A stretch of DNA of 64,000 nucleotides from Knoxdaviesia capensis (lineage: Eukaryota; Ascomycota; Sordariomycetes; Microascales; Gondwanamycetaceae): NCBI GenBank assembly GCA_001510575.1, contig LNGK01000004.1, forward strand, positions 2,788,667-2,852,666. Direction: 5' to 3'. Both the position numbers and the translations under genes were made by a program. Below, piece by piece: positions 48,201 to 58,729 of this stretch (positions are counted from its first letter, which is position 1; each line of letters opens with the position of its first letter). Below the pieces are notes generated by a model that was given only the letters and a program-made list of their open reading frames with translations, searched no databases and was not told the origin of the DNA.

Positions 48201-50413
48201 TCTGGACCTCTCTCGTACAGCACTCTTCTCATTGGCCCATACGCCTCAGGTGCCATTTTTTGTCTTTTTCCTGGTCGTGATTGCGCTGTTGAGCCCCACA
48301 CGCCGTTTCGAACCCCCTGTAAGTCAAGCCGCCCATGTATTTGCTGTTTTGTGCTTCCTTGCTGCCTCATCTTCCCCGCCCACTTTCCATTTCCTCCTAG
48401 CAGTCATTGGTGATGGTGGGGGCGGGCGCGAAGAGGGAAAAGAAAGAGGGGTGGCAGTATGTAGCGGGGAGGGGGAAAGAAAGGAGCAAGGAATGGGAAG
48501 AGAGACAAACAAACGTAGAGAAGCTGTGTAGCGTGTATGTACCATGCTGTACATACAACTCCGTGCTGTCGAGATGTACTTGTGGTATGTACGGTACGCA
48601 CATAGGTACCTCCATAGGTACAGTACTGTACAGTACATAGGTAGCTAAGTCGAGACAGGCCTGGAGGGGGGGGGGATGAGGGAAGGAGGGAACCACCTCA
48701 AGTGGAGGGGAAGTGGTTGCCGCTTCCCCGGTGTCCGGCATCGCTCTCAGGCCTTTGTGGTTCTCGTCGCAGCCAGTAATCTTGCTTGCTTGACCTGGCC
48801 GCCTCGCTGCAGCCTCGCCAGCCCAGCCCAGCTGTTATCGTTTGGCTGTTCCTGGCTTTTCGTCTTCGCTGGCCACGAAAAGGAAAGCACAAGATCAAAC
48901 CGAGAGATAGCGAAAAGGCTCTTCTTGCTGAGTTGCTCGGTGTTTTCTCTCACCCTCACCATATATAGCATTCCTTCCTTATTGCCGGAGTTCCTTCCCT
49001 CCCTGTCCTCCCTGGTTCCTTCCAAGGCTTGCAATTGTGACTTGGATCCGATTAGCCCCCGCCCACCCTCACACTTATCCAATCTGCAAGACCTTGCCAG
49101 CCTTATTCGCTCATTTTGCTTCCCCCCCCCCCCTTCCCCCCAATTTCTGGCTCCTGGCCCTGTCCCTTTTTCCCTCGTCCTTTCCGTTCCGAATTATCTC
49201 TGACCCGCGGCTCCCACGGCTCAAACCTCGTGGTGTGGATCTTTCGTTTACTTGATTTGTTCGGTGTTGGAATTGTTCTTTCGGGGAGGATTTTGTCCTC
49301 GTAGCCCTGTCCGCCTACACTTCTCTTCTTTTTTTCTCCTCGAATTATTCCCCTCCTCAATTCTCCCGCTCTTGCCAATTTTCCTCTTCATACCCTGGAC
49401 CCTTCTTTCCTCTCTACCAGTTTTTTTTTCGCCAATCGAAAATCTGACCCCAAATCACTGGCTTATTTCCTCTCCCCCTTCCCGCCTTTCCAGCTTTCTG
49501 TTAGCCTCAGCCCAACTTTTTTTTTTGGTCTTAACTCTGCTATTTTTCACTTCCTTCCCCCCCCTAACGGACTTTCCTCAATTCCTCGGGTTGCTTGCCC
49601 TGACACTAAAATCTTTATCTCGATTGTGCTCCTTATCGTCGACGCCTCGCCTTATCATCATCCTCTCTCTGTCCATTTTCTCCCTCAGCCGCCGTTTCTC
49701 CTCGTCCGATCTAGACTCTCATTCCCCCAATCTCCCTCAATTGCTCAATTGCCAATTCAACCCCCAAAATCCTTCTTTCAATCCGTCCGATTCATGATTT
49801 GAAGCTTCATTTTCTATCTCTTTACTTACTGGATACTTCACATCCGTGTTTATCTCGCTGTGGCTTTGAACTTCCGTTGATTGCTTCATATCTTAGAATC
49901 ATCTCTCCCTCCCCCGCCGAGATCTGCCCGCCCGGCCACACCGCTCCGATTATTTTCCGTGATGCCTCTATCCTTTGTTTAAGCCTTTGATTTCGCCTTG
50001 ATTTTTCTTTTTTCTCTCTCATGCCGCCTCCTTCATTTTTGTCTCACTTGCGCCAATGTATCTGATTTTATGATGATTTCGCCAATTGCGCATTTTTGAT
50101 TTTTTTTCCCTCCCCTTCCCAGCTGTGTGATCTTTCTGTCAATCTAGTTGAGAAAGCGCTATTTTTTTCCCTTTTCGCTTGAAGCGGGTCTTTTCAGCTC
50201 TTTGAACCCAGCAAACAGCTCTCTCCGAATTCCTTGACGTTGCCACACTTCCTTGCGCCGTCTCAGCGCGAACCCTTCAATTCCTCTGGGACACCTTGGT
50301 GCAGCGCCGCCTTCTACAGCCATCATTCCTCCATATTGCCTCCAACCAGTTGTCACCTCACCCTCGCGCCCTCATTGCCCCCCACCTCCTGAAGATTTTA
50401 TATCTATACCTAT
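45283..50413. other. Gene-poor 5-kb region between divergent patatin-like and caspase-like/C2H2 genes
   Basis: The flanking genes point away from each other, so the region holds both promoters and leaders. I find no supportable coding region. Notable parts: GGGTTTAACCC at 47390-47400; GTAC-rich text at about 48530-48650, including ACAGTACTGTACAGTAC; and from about 48800 to 50400 a strongly pyrimidine-rich plus strand with C- and T-runs, probably a very long leader of the caspase-like/C2H2 gene. Confidence 0.45.
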
Positions 50414-51113
50414 ATGGACCCTCCGCAAAAGCGGCGGAAACTCGCGCCGAAGGGATCCGGTCCGGCTGCTGCTGCGAGCTCCGCGTCTAGCTCTCAGTCG
50501 CCGGCTCTGGTGAGTTTACCCAGTGTTTTCAATTGCCTCCTCTCCGCGCCGTGCCTGGGAGGGTGAAAAGGACGCCCGAATATAATGCCCCGAAAGCTAC
50601 ATATCCTCGTTAGTGTCTTTTTTTTTTTTTTTTTTTGCTGACCATTTAATCGCTCCTTCTCTATCGGGTGATCTTCTCCCACAGTCCGCCCTCCCTATCA
50701 CCCCCGCCGATGCCGCCCCCGTGGCCGAGCGAGTCGAATTCGAGCGGTTTGCGCGACACCTCCAGGATGCCGCCATGATGATCCAGCGCTCGGCTGAGCG
50801 TCCACCTTACACGAATGTATCGGTCCTTCTCTTGCGCTGGGAAGACGATTACCACGTCGAGCCCGACCTGGCAAACCTCGAAAGCCTCTTTCGCGACGAA
50901 TATAGCTACCGCACCGAGCGCTGGAGTATCCCCATTGTCCCAAATCCTTCCATCAAGCTTGGGGTTCGCATGGCCACATTTCTTGAAAGCGCAAAGCCCG
51001 ACCATCTGTTGATAATATACTATGCTGGCTACGGCTACCAAGGCTCTGATGGCCAACTGTACTGGGCCTGGTATGCCTTTGTCCCCCCNNNNNNNNNNNN
51101 NNNNNNNNNNNNN

Positions 51114-51186
<73 letters not shown>

Positions 51187-53628
51187 CCACTTTCGTTGTT
51201 ATATCTTCATCCGCTAACCCACCCCTCTGCTTTTTTTTCCTCATACAGTAATGCTCGCGCCGATGCTGCCAAGCTAAAGTGGAACGGGATACGATGCTGG
51301 ATCGAAGATGCGCAAGCAGATCTTCTCCTGTTCTTGGATACGTGCGCCGCCCCCGACGCCCCCGTTGCCGGCAGCCATGGTGTGAAGCAAGCCATTGCCG
51401 CCTACGGCACCAACTCCCCTTCTCCGAACCTACGCGGCGATAACGGCCGCTCATTCACCTCGTTTCTCGTTGATTCCCTCCGCGAACTTAAAGCTGCAAA
51501 AGCGCCTTTCAATGCTCAAATGCTCCATGAAGACATTGTTGCTCGGAAGAAACGATTAGAAACCCCACAACAACCTGCCACTCCCAATGGAATTGGAGGC
51601 CATTCCCAGTCGCAATCACTGCTTCCAATTTTTCTCACCCTGACCCCTGGGAAATGGCAACCTATAACCATATCGCCAGTACCGTCCACTTTACCTCCCA
51701 TGACCTTTAGCCGCGAATCCCACGCATCCACCGCAGCTGGAGGCCCATCATCATCTTCGTCCTCATCTACGCAAAACCTTGTTGCCGGCTCGCAAGCCGA
51801 TTCTGCCCTGTCGTCTGAAGCAGTGTCTGAACTCAAATTTGAAGAGCACCGCGTCCTGGCTTGCACTACCTTCGTCGGCGAAGCCAGCTCGGACATGAAC
51901 TTCTTCAACAAGTGGCTTGAGGATACCCCTGCAATTGCCGACAAGGTCGCCGTGGAAGCCATGTTCTTTGGACCCCCGACCATGCTGTTGATCTCAATGT
52001 CGCTTTCCATATGGGATATTGTTCGCCACGACAAAGTGTGCATCTTTCTTGGATATATTGGATCGCATAATTTTGTCCATCTATACCAGAGACTGGTCGG
52101 ATTCGTCGGTTCTCGCCGTGGACCAAAGGCATCGGCGCGACAGGTCGAAGATGGCCGCATCCTTCTGGAGGCTCGCGAGGTTGCCACCTCGGGGGCCTCA
52201 CGAGGTGGCCAACCCCCGGACTCCTCTTCGGCACCTCTCGATCCATATGGAAAGACCCCCGTAGATGTCCGACGCGAGGGATCCAACACAAGCCATGGTG
52301 GCCAGACCCACTACCGCACAGACTCCGGTATTGGGGCAAATTCGGGGCCGGCTGCCACTTCTCTTGCACCCATTTCGTCCGACCCGAAGGAAGAAGCTGC
52401 AGAGTCCGCTGAGATGAAGCAGGCTGCCGAGCAGCTGAAAGCACTGAGCCACCTAAGTCATCATGCATCAATCCCGGGCACAACGGTACCCCGGCAAAGG
52501 TCGACATTGCCAGATAGTGCGCCGGAGAAACGATCTGGTGATGACCGGTCTGCCGTCTCGTTCGAAGTGGGCGAGAGCGGGGGTGAAGATACTCAAGGTG
52601 GCGACGATAGCCGATCCAAGCAGGCAAAAGCCCGGCGGGCTATCCAGAAGCAAGCCCCCAAACAAGAGACTAGCTGTAATCTTTGTGGGCATGCACCCTT
52701 CAAGGACTCGTCATCGTTGCGGAAGCACATTGCTGCTGCTCACACTCGGCCGTTCCCTTGCGCATTCTCTTTTGCTGGCTGTACTAGCACCTTTGGGTCT
52801 AAGAACGAATGGAAACGCCACATCACGTCGCAGCATCTCTGCCTGTTCTACTATCGCTGTTCATCGTGTCCCGTGAACCCGGCCGAAGGAAAATTCAACG
52901 AATTTAACCGGAAGGATCTATTCACGCAACATCTTCGACGGATGCATGCTCCATTTGCCATCAAAAAGTCAACTAGCAAAGCTGACAGCAAGATGCAGCA
53001 AGAATGGGATACCCATGTGAGAGAAATGCAAGTGTCGTGCCTTGTCCAGCGCCGGCTTCCTCCGCAGCAATCGGCGTGCCCCAAACCCGATTGCCAAAGC
53101 GTGTTTGAAGGCCCCAGTGCTTGGGATGAGTGGACTGAACACGTCGGGCGACATATGGAGAAAAATGAAGCTCAACGGTTGGGAGTCGACCGTCACCTTG
53201 CCAAATGGGCCCTAGATGAGGGAATCATTGAGCGTGACGGCGAAACCGCCGAGTATAAACTCGTTTTGGATGGGACCCCGCCGGGGACGGCCCACGGCTC
53301 TTCCAGCGGGGCGAGCTCATTAGCTGCCGTTCATACTCGTGGTGCGGGCAGCAGTGCTGGTGGCCACAACAGTGGTGGCAAGGGGCCAGTTCTGTTCAGC
53401 AAGCCAGCTACATCCACGGCATCCCCGCCCATTATTGAAAGTCCCAGCCGGAAGCGATCCCATTCGGATGCAAATCGGGGCCGGGATATGTCATCCGGTG
53501 ATACAACCATTACGGTTGCTGCCACTGCTATGGCTGCTACCGCGGCTGTAGCCACCACAGGTGCAGCAACATCACCAGAGGCGAAAGATACCATCACTGT
53601 AGATCTGGATGGCATGCCATCGAGATGA
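50414..53628 (+). CDS. Caspase-like domain fused to C2H2 zinc fingers
   Basis: Three exons, 50414-50509, 50685-51070 and 51249-53628, give 953 residues. The second intron contains 25 unknown bases (51089-51113) and a (TC)n run. Residues about 47-300 resemble the fungal caspase-like (peptidase C14-type) domain: LLIIYYAGYGYQG (140-152), LYWACNARADAAKLKWNG and DLLLFLDTCAAP (185-196), then GVKQAIAAYG. Cys193 fits the catalytic Cys, but the His of YYAGHG is Tyr148. A second conserved block follows (VLACTTFVGEASSDMN, MLLISMSLSIWDI). After a disordered linker, about four C2H2-type fingers span about 637-800 (CNLCGHAPFKDSSSLRKHI; CPKPDCQSVFEGPSAWDEW). A basic N-terminal PQKRRK may be a nuclear signal. 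Related caspase-like domains occur in fungal signalling and incompatibility-type proteins. The function of this fusion is unknown. Confidence 0.82.
51089..51113. other. Assembly gap (25 N) inside an intron
   Basis: Twenty-five undetermined bases adjoin a (TC)n run within intron 2 of the caspase-like/C2H2 gene. The length is probably nominal, and the coding frame is not affected because both splice sites are outside the gap. Confidence 0.98.
51114..51182. repeat. (TC)n microsatellite
   Basis: About 34 uninterrupted TC units directly right of the assembly gap. They are intronic and serve as part of the pyrimidine tract before the CATACAG acceptor. Confidence 0.95.
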
Positions 53629-55273
53629 GATGTCGTCAGAGCCTGCATAGCCTTTTGTATCTGTCGTGTATTCCCATATATATATATATATATATATATA
53701 GAGGCTCACCTATACTACCACCAAGACTTTGGCTGAGAACCACAAAATCTTCACCCTCTGTCTTATTTTCAGCTTCTTCTTAGCCAACACCCCCCCTCTC
53801 TTAGTATCTTCCATTTTATGACTTTGATGTGGTTTTTTTTTATCTTTCCCGAAGGGGTTCCGGCAGCCTCCATCCTCTAAGCGATACCATTCCTTCTCTT
53901 CTATATGCTTTTCATTTATTCTATTTTCTAGCCAGCTTTGAGACCTCTTTTCCCTTTTTTTCATTTTATTATTATTCTTTCTTTTTTCCTCTTCACTATT
54001 AAGAGGTTTGGCATATACCCCCCTATAACTGCTAGGGTGTCTTCTTTCAGCTATGGCCACATATCTCTTTTATGGTAGTTAAGAGAAATCATGACTTACT
54101 TATTGATTCATGAGATGGTTCTTTTTTTTTTCTGCTTTTTTTTGTTATTCCTTTCTGTAAGTACTCGTCGACTTGAAAAGAAGAACCTCTATAATATCCT
54201 AAATTATCCTAGTCCCTCTAACTCTTCGCTCCTTAGATTCCCGAAATAACCATTATCTTTTCAGTAACATTTTTTTATCCTTTATTTTTTTCTCTCTCTC
54301 CTTTTAGGATTGAAGCTCATGAACAATACACGCACTTGGAATGTTATGAATGAATTTTTTTCTTTTATACTAAGGAAAGTCCAGGGCAAACACTATAGGG
54401 GTTTTGTTCTTTCAGGCAAGGGAGATCAGGTTCTTTTTTTTTTCTTTTTAGTAAGTGGCCCGTAGAAGAGCTTGATTAATAGTCGGCATATCTAGAATAT
54501 GATTTCAGGAATTTTAGAGTCAAGCCTATTTCTCCCTTACTTCATAAGGAGGAAATATAAATGAATATATGGATCTCTGCTTCTTCTTTTTGGTATATTT
54601 TGTCCTGTATGTATAGTACAAATGGAACAAAGAATGTGTCTTTCAGCAACTGGCCCAGGTTTAACCCTATTCTAAACTGATTATATGGGCCCCTTAGAGT
54701 ATATATACCCTACTATTCACATGTAAAGTTTACCTGCATAGACCCCATAAATAGTTAATCCTAGCCCTCCATGATAAGAAACAGGAACAGAAAGAGAGAG
54801 AGAGAGAGGATTTCTAGAACGCTCTTTTCATAGTAAATCATTGATAGATAGGTCCCTATAGCCTCATAATGAATGCACTTACCGCAATATGATATCTAAG
54901 GTTATCGGTTAAACCACGGCTGCTCCTGCCCTTTGTTTGGCTAATGATCCTAGACACGGCCTCTTCTCTCTTTATCTTCAACCTAATCTTGCTTGCACTT
55001 TTATTTCTGTTATTCCTGTTATTCCTGTTATTTTGAATCGTCTTCATGTTTCTCCTCATATCTCTCCTAACTAGGTTTTCTATCTTTAATTAGTAGTTGG
55101 AAACCATTCTTAAGAGACGTATAGAGCCTATTAGCTCCCCTGCCTGCCTAACCTCCCGTGATCACCTCTTCCTTTGTGCGATCATCCACTGACGCCAGCA
55201 AAGTATAGATCAGCTTCAAGAGAGAACAAGAGAGACCACAGCATCATGAGTACCACTGTGATCTCCTAGATTC
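53629..55273. other. Intergenic region upstream of the MIZ/SP-RING gene
   Basis: T-rich and AT-rich sequence with a (TA)n run at 53675-53700 and the partial palindrome GGTTTAACCC at about 54659-54668. No supportable gene. CA and TG are present, so it is not RIP-mutated. Confidence 0.45.
53675..53700. repeat. (TA)n microsatellite
   Basis: About 13 TA units about 50 bases past the stop codon of the caspase-like/C2H2 gene. Confidence 0.9.
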
Positions 55274-58200
55274 ATGGCGCCAAACAAAGTCCCTAAACCG
55301 GTGGCGCTCACAGCCTTACAAACTCAGCAGCAGATCCAACAGTCCAACCAGACTGTCAATTTCTTCCTCGGAAGGAGTCCGTCGTGGCTTCGGGCTTCCC
55401 AACCCGGATCAAGAGTCGCGCCGCTAGAACCGGCTGCTCCACTCACCGACAAGAAGAACAAGGTGTCCAAGTCACTTCCGTCATGCGGTAGCGTCCCGGA
55501 AAACCCCTGCGACGCACCCATCCAAGCACGCCGACGACGGCGCCACAAGAGATTGGGTGGAACCATGTCTCGAAACTCTCTTCCGGAATCTCGCGCGGTA
55601 TCAAAGGGTTTGACCGAAATGTCCGTGTCTTCTTCATTATCGGAGGCCGCAGCCTCGGTTGTCGATGCAACTTCGGCAAAGGTCCCTCCTTCTCTGTCGC
55701 CTGTTGATCCGGTCATTGCTGCCGACGCCGGTCAGGATTCGGATCTCGAGCCACTGAAGGGCCGTACTCCCGACCCTGATGACGCCCCTTTGGCCCCGCT
55801 GTCCAGAGGTTCTTCGCGGTCTAGGTCAGCATCGCTCCAACCTAATAAACTAGCCCTGACTTCAACCGATGAAGCGCTATCCCCGGATTCCGCTATACTG
55901 GTTGTATCCCCCGGTCCTAGTCCGCCGCCCCGAAGAGCAGATCTTCTCCCGCCGCAACTCCCAACACAGGCCGTGCCGCTTCCAGAAACTACCACACCTA
56001 GCGAGGCTCAGGCCATTTCAGCCCCAGTCCCTCCAGCAGATTCCATGGAGGGAGTTGAAGCGACCTCGGTAGAATCCCCAGTCGTGTCAAGCGTAGCCCC
56101 CTCTGAAAATTTGCCTGATTTTCAACCGTCCCCGGCCCGGGCTCTCTCTTCCATCCAGATCCCACCGTTGCCTACACCGATTGCGGACGTGATTTTTGAG
56201 CATATCAAAAAGGAGCTCGCAAATATTTCCGTTCGAGCTTTTGAACAGGCCTCGTCTACTGGGGACAGCCGCGAGACTCTCTTCAGCTTCTTTAAGGCTG
56301 TCTCCACCGCTGTTGCTGCCCGTGACCTCCAGTTTGTGGTGGCCGTTCAGTGTGCTGCCATAGGCATCTCGGACCGGTCGATGCTCACAGATTTTCTAAA
56401 GCCCCCGACTGGGACGAATCTCTTGAAATTTGTCACGGATATGGCTTTAATGGTTCCCCATATAAGGGTTCTTTCTCCAACTGTGCGCAGCTTACTCGTC
56501 AACTTCCCCTTTTCGATAGAACAGTCTCAACAGTTTTCTTCGCTGTACCCCCAGGTCTCTCAGGCCATTGTGGAAGCCAAGGCGGTCTTGATAAAATTCT
56601 CCAGCTTATCAGACACCTTAGTCCAGGACGCAATCGACCGCCAGATGCCGTTGACTGCTGGCGAAATTCGGGATGCCACGGGGATCAGCTGCGGGTACTT
56701 AACGAAAGTCTGCTGGTTCTATGCCTTGAAACGCTACACCGAGTGGAACATGATTCAAAGGATCAATTACACGGCAATAACCGACCTTCTCCGGATAGAT
56801 ATTTCCACAGAGTTATCCGCGCACCCACTTCAACCTGCCGAACAAGCTGCATTTCGTCTTTCTATGCAGAAGAAGTATCGCGACGTTTTACATTGTCCAG
56901 TTGTCGGCAGAAATCGGTCTGGGACTACTGCTGGAACTTCAGCATTCATACCAGATCTGCGGCTTTCTCCGTTGCCGGATTCAGAGCTAACACTCACACC
57001 AATATTTACACCGTCTATTTCATCCGACTCTCAGACTCCTAGCGCTTTAGTCGGGGGCTTCCCCTTCCCCCTCTCTTCAAGATATGCTCCCTCCGCAGTG
57101 TCCACCCACCAGCCAGCCAGCCCACCAAGACCGGGAACACAACATCCTCATGCGAACCGGGCTTCCTTGAGCCCGGCAATTCCAACTCAGTTCCTGAACA
57201 GGCAACCAAGCTCTGTGGATGGGTCAACGCAGCCAACTCCCCCACGGATAGCTTCTCCTCAAATTGGGCGGCCTCAACTAGCCAACCTCGACTACGTTGC
57301 GCCCACGATACAGCCGGAAAACTTCCGCATCAGTGCTGCTCCTGAAACTATCAGAAGCCTCCAGTTCCCGTTTCTCCCAACCCCAGAGGCTCAGAGCATT
57401 CCAGCCATCAGTTACCCTCGCTCAGAAAACGATATCCTGACGGCTTCTTTGCACATGGCCGATGCATTTGCTCCGATTGCCCGGCTTCGCGGTGTGAGGC
57501 CTGCCGAACCTCATATAAAATATCATCAGTTTTATCCTCGGTTCGCCGTTCCTCCCTTTAAGCTAGACCAAATGACCACCCTATTCAAGCATCGGTTCTC
57601 TCCCAACGACCCTTCCTTCTTGGAGCGGGCAAAGCCGGTGGCAGGCATGACAAAGTTGAAGATCCGGGAGTATTTTCCGGGATCGCTACAGTATCGTATC
57701 CGGATGTGCCGGGTTCCAGACGGGCTCGATCCACGCGAACCGTCACAGTGGTGGGCGCTACCGACAGAATGGCCGCCATGTGTAGCTATCAAGGTGAATT
57801 CTACACTCTTGACTGGAATACCCCGAAAGATCACGTTTGGAAAAGATGCGGCATATGACATTACAGAATATGTGCTTCCTGGGCCTAACGAGTTGACGGT
57901 TGCGATATATCCAACGCCCGACCCGCCGAAACCAGGTTCGTACTGGTGTTCGGTTGAACCTGTTCAGACCATGTCTCAGGACACTCTGTCCAAATCCATC
58001 CAGAAGCGGCCGGTGTTTCCTACGCGACAGACTATGGAGAGAATTGCGAAAAAGTTGTCGCAAACTGTTGATGAGTCCGGAGGGGATGTGGTGATGACGG
58101 AAAGCTCTATGAATGTCAGTGTGGTCGACCCGTTCACACTGTCACTGGTGAAAGTGCCGGTCCGTGGCCATGCCTGCACGCATATCGAGTGCTTTGACCT

Positions 58201-58729
58201 GGAAACCTGGCTCGACTCGCGGCCAATCAAGCGGAAGTGCACGAAATTTACAGCAATCCAATGCAGCCGTACCAAGCTCTGCCGGCTGTGTCAGGCGAAG
58301 CCGGAATACATGCATGAGGACCCGCCGGTATCTACCGACGACTGGCAGTGCCCGATTTCTGGGTGCAAGGCCGATGCCTCTCCTGTGTCGCTGGCAGTGG
58401 ATTCGTTCATGATGAAAGTGTGCACGGAGCTTCAGAACTCTCCGCCGGCGGCCGGGTCATCGCGGACAATGATCAAAGTGTTTGCAGATGGATCGTGGGC
58501 AGAGGCCAAAGCTCTGGCGACTAGCGGGACAAGCGAAGGCCCCCGACGCAGTCGAGGTAGTCGAGCAGGGCCAATATCGAGCTCTTCGTCTATGCATGGG
58601 GCTGGCAATGCTGCCGGTGGAGGAAGCGGACCCAACGAACCAATAATCAAGCGACCGCCAATCGAGGATCAGTCGTCTGAAATTCCTACAGTTGAGAGTC
58701 AAGTAGCGATGATCGTTTTGGACGGTTGA
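55274..58729 (+). CDS. MIZ/SP-RING zinc-finger protein (PIAS/Siz-type SUMO ligase-like)
   Basis: A single exon of 1151 residues. The first 290 residues are Pro/Ser-rich and look disordered. A helical part at about 297-560 follows, then another disordered Pro-rich stretch. Residues about 750-900 resemble a PINIT-like beta domain (KLKIREYFPGSLQYRIRM, VAIKVNSTLLTG, NELTVAIYPT). The SP-RING/MIZ finger lies at about 950-1040: DPFTLSLVKVPVRG, then ACTHIECFDLETWL, a CRLC pair, then DDWQCPISGC and PVSLAVDSFM. This order is that of PIAS/Siz SUMO E3 ligases, which act in the nucleus. Two oddities are a long Cys-containing insert between the CTHIECFD and WQCP parts and CPISGC in place of CPxC. The tail ends with MIVLDG, a hydrophobic-acidic stretch of possible SUMO-binding type. 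Confidence 0.82.
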   Translation: MAPNKVPKPVALTALQTQQQIQQSNQTVNFFLGRSPSWLRASQPGSRVAPLEPAAPLTDKKNKVSKSLPSCGSVPENPCDAPIQARRRRRHKRLGGTMSRNSLPESRAVSKGLTEMSVSSSLSEAAASVVDATSAKVPPSLSPVDPVIAADAGQDSDLEPLKGRTPDPDDAPLAPLSRGSSRSRSASLQPNKLALTSTDEALSPDSAILVVSPGPSPPPRRADLLPPQLPTQAVPLPETTTPSEAQAISAPVPPADSMEGVEATSVESPVVSSVAPSENLPDFQPSPARALSSIQIPPLPTPIADVIFEHIKKELANISVRAFEQASSTGDSRETLFSFFKAVSTAVAARDLQFVVAVQCAAIGISDRSMLTDFLKPPTGTNLLKFVTDMALMVPHIRVLSPTVRSLLVNFPFSIEQSQQFSSLYPQVSQAIVEAKAVLIKFSSLSDTLVQDAIDRQMPLTAGEIRDATGISCGYLTKVCWFYALKRYTEWNMIQRINYTAITDLLRIDISTELSAHPLQPAEQAAFRLSMQKKYRDVLHCPVVGRNRSGTTAGTSAFIPDLRLSPLPDSELTLTPIFTPSISSDSQTPSALVGGFPFPLSSRYAPSAVSTHQPASPPRPGTQHPHANRASLSPAIPTQFLNRQPSSVDGSTQPTPPRIASPQIGRPQLANLDYVAPTIQPENFRISAAPETIRSLQFPFLPTPEAQSIPAISYPRSENDILTASLHMADAFAPIARLRGVRPAEPHIKYHQFYPRFAVPPFKLDQMTTLFKHRFSPNDPSFLERAKPVAGMTKLKIREYFPGSLQYRIRMCRVPDGLDPREPSQWWALPTEWPPCVAIKVNSTLLTGIPRKITFGKDAAYDITEYVLPGPNELTVAIYPTPDPPKPGSYWCSVEPVQTMSQDTLSKSIQKRPVFPTRQTMERIAKKLSQTVDESGGDVVMTESSMNVSVVDPFTLSLVKVPVRGHACTHIECFDLETWLDSRPIKRKCTKFTAIQCSRTKLCRLCQAKPEYMHEDPPVSTDDWQCPISGCKADASPVSLAVDSFMMKVCTELQNSPPAAGSSRTMIKVFADGSWAEAKALATSGTSEGPRRSRGSRAGPISSSSSMHGAGNAAGGGSGPNEPIIKRPPIEDQSSEIPTVESQVAMIVLDG

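Noticed and set aside
48290..48330. tRNA B-box-like text TTCGAACCCC
   Set aside because: No matching A-box, acceptor stem or anticodon arm could be folded around it.
51022..53628. Long frame running through the N gap and the (TC)n repeat
   Set aside because: It includes gap-derived unknown residues and a Ser-Leu repeat from intronic DNA. Clear GT/AG sites at 51071 and 51248 remove both and restore caspase-like text.
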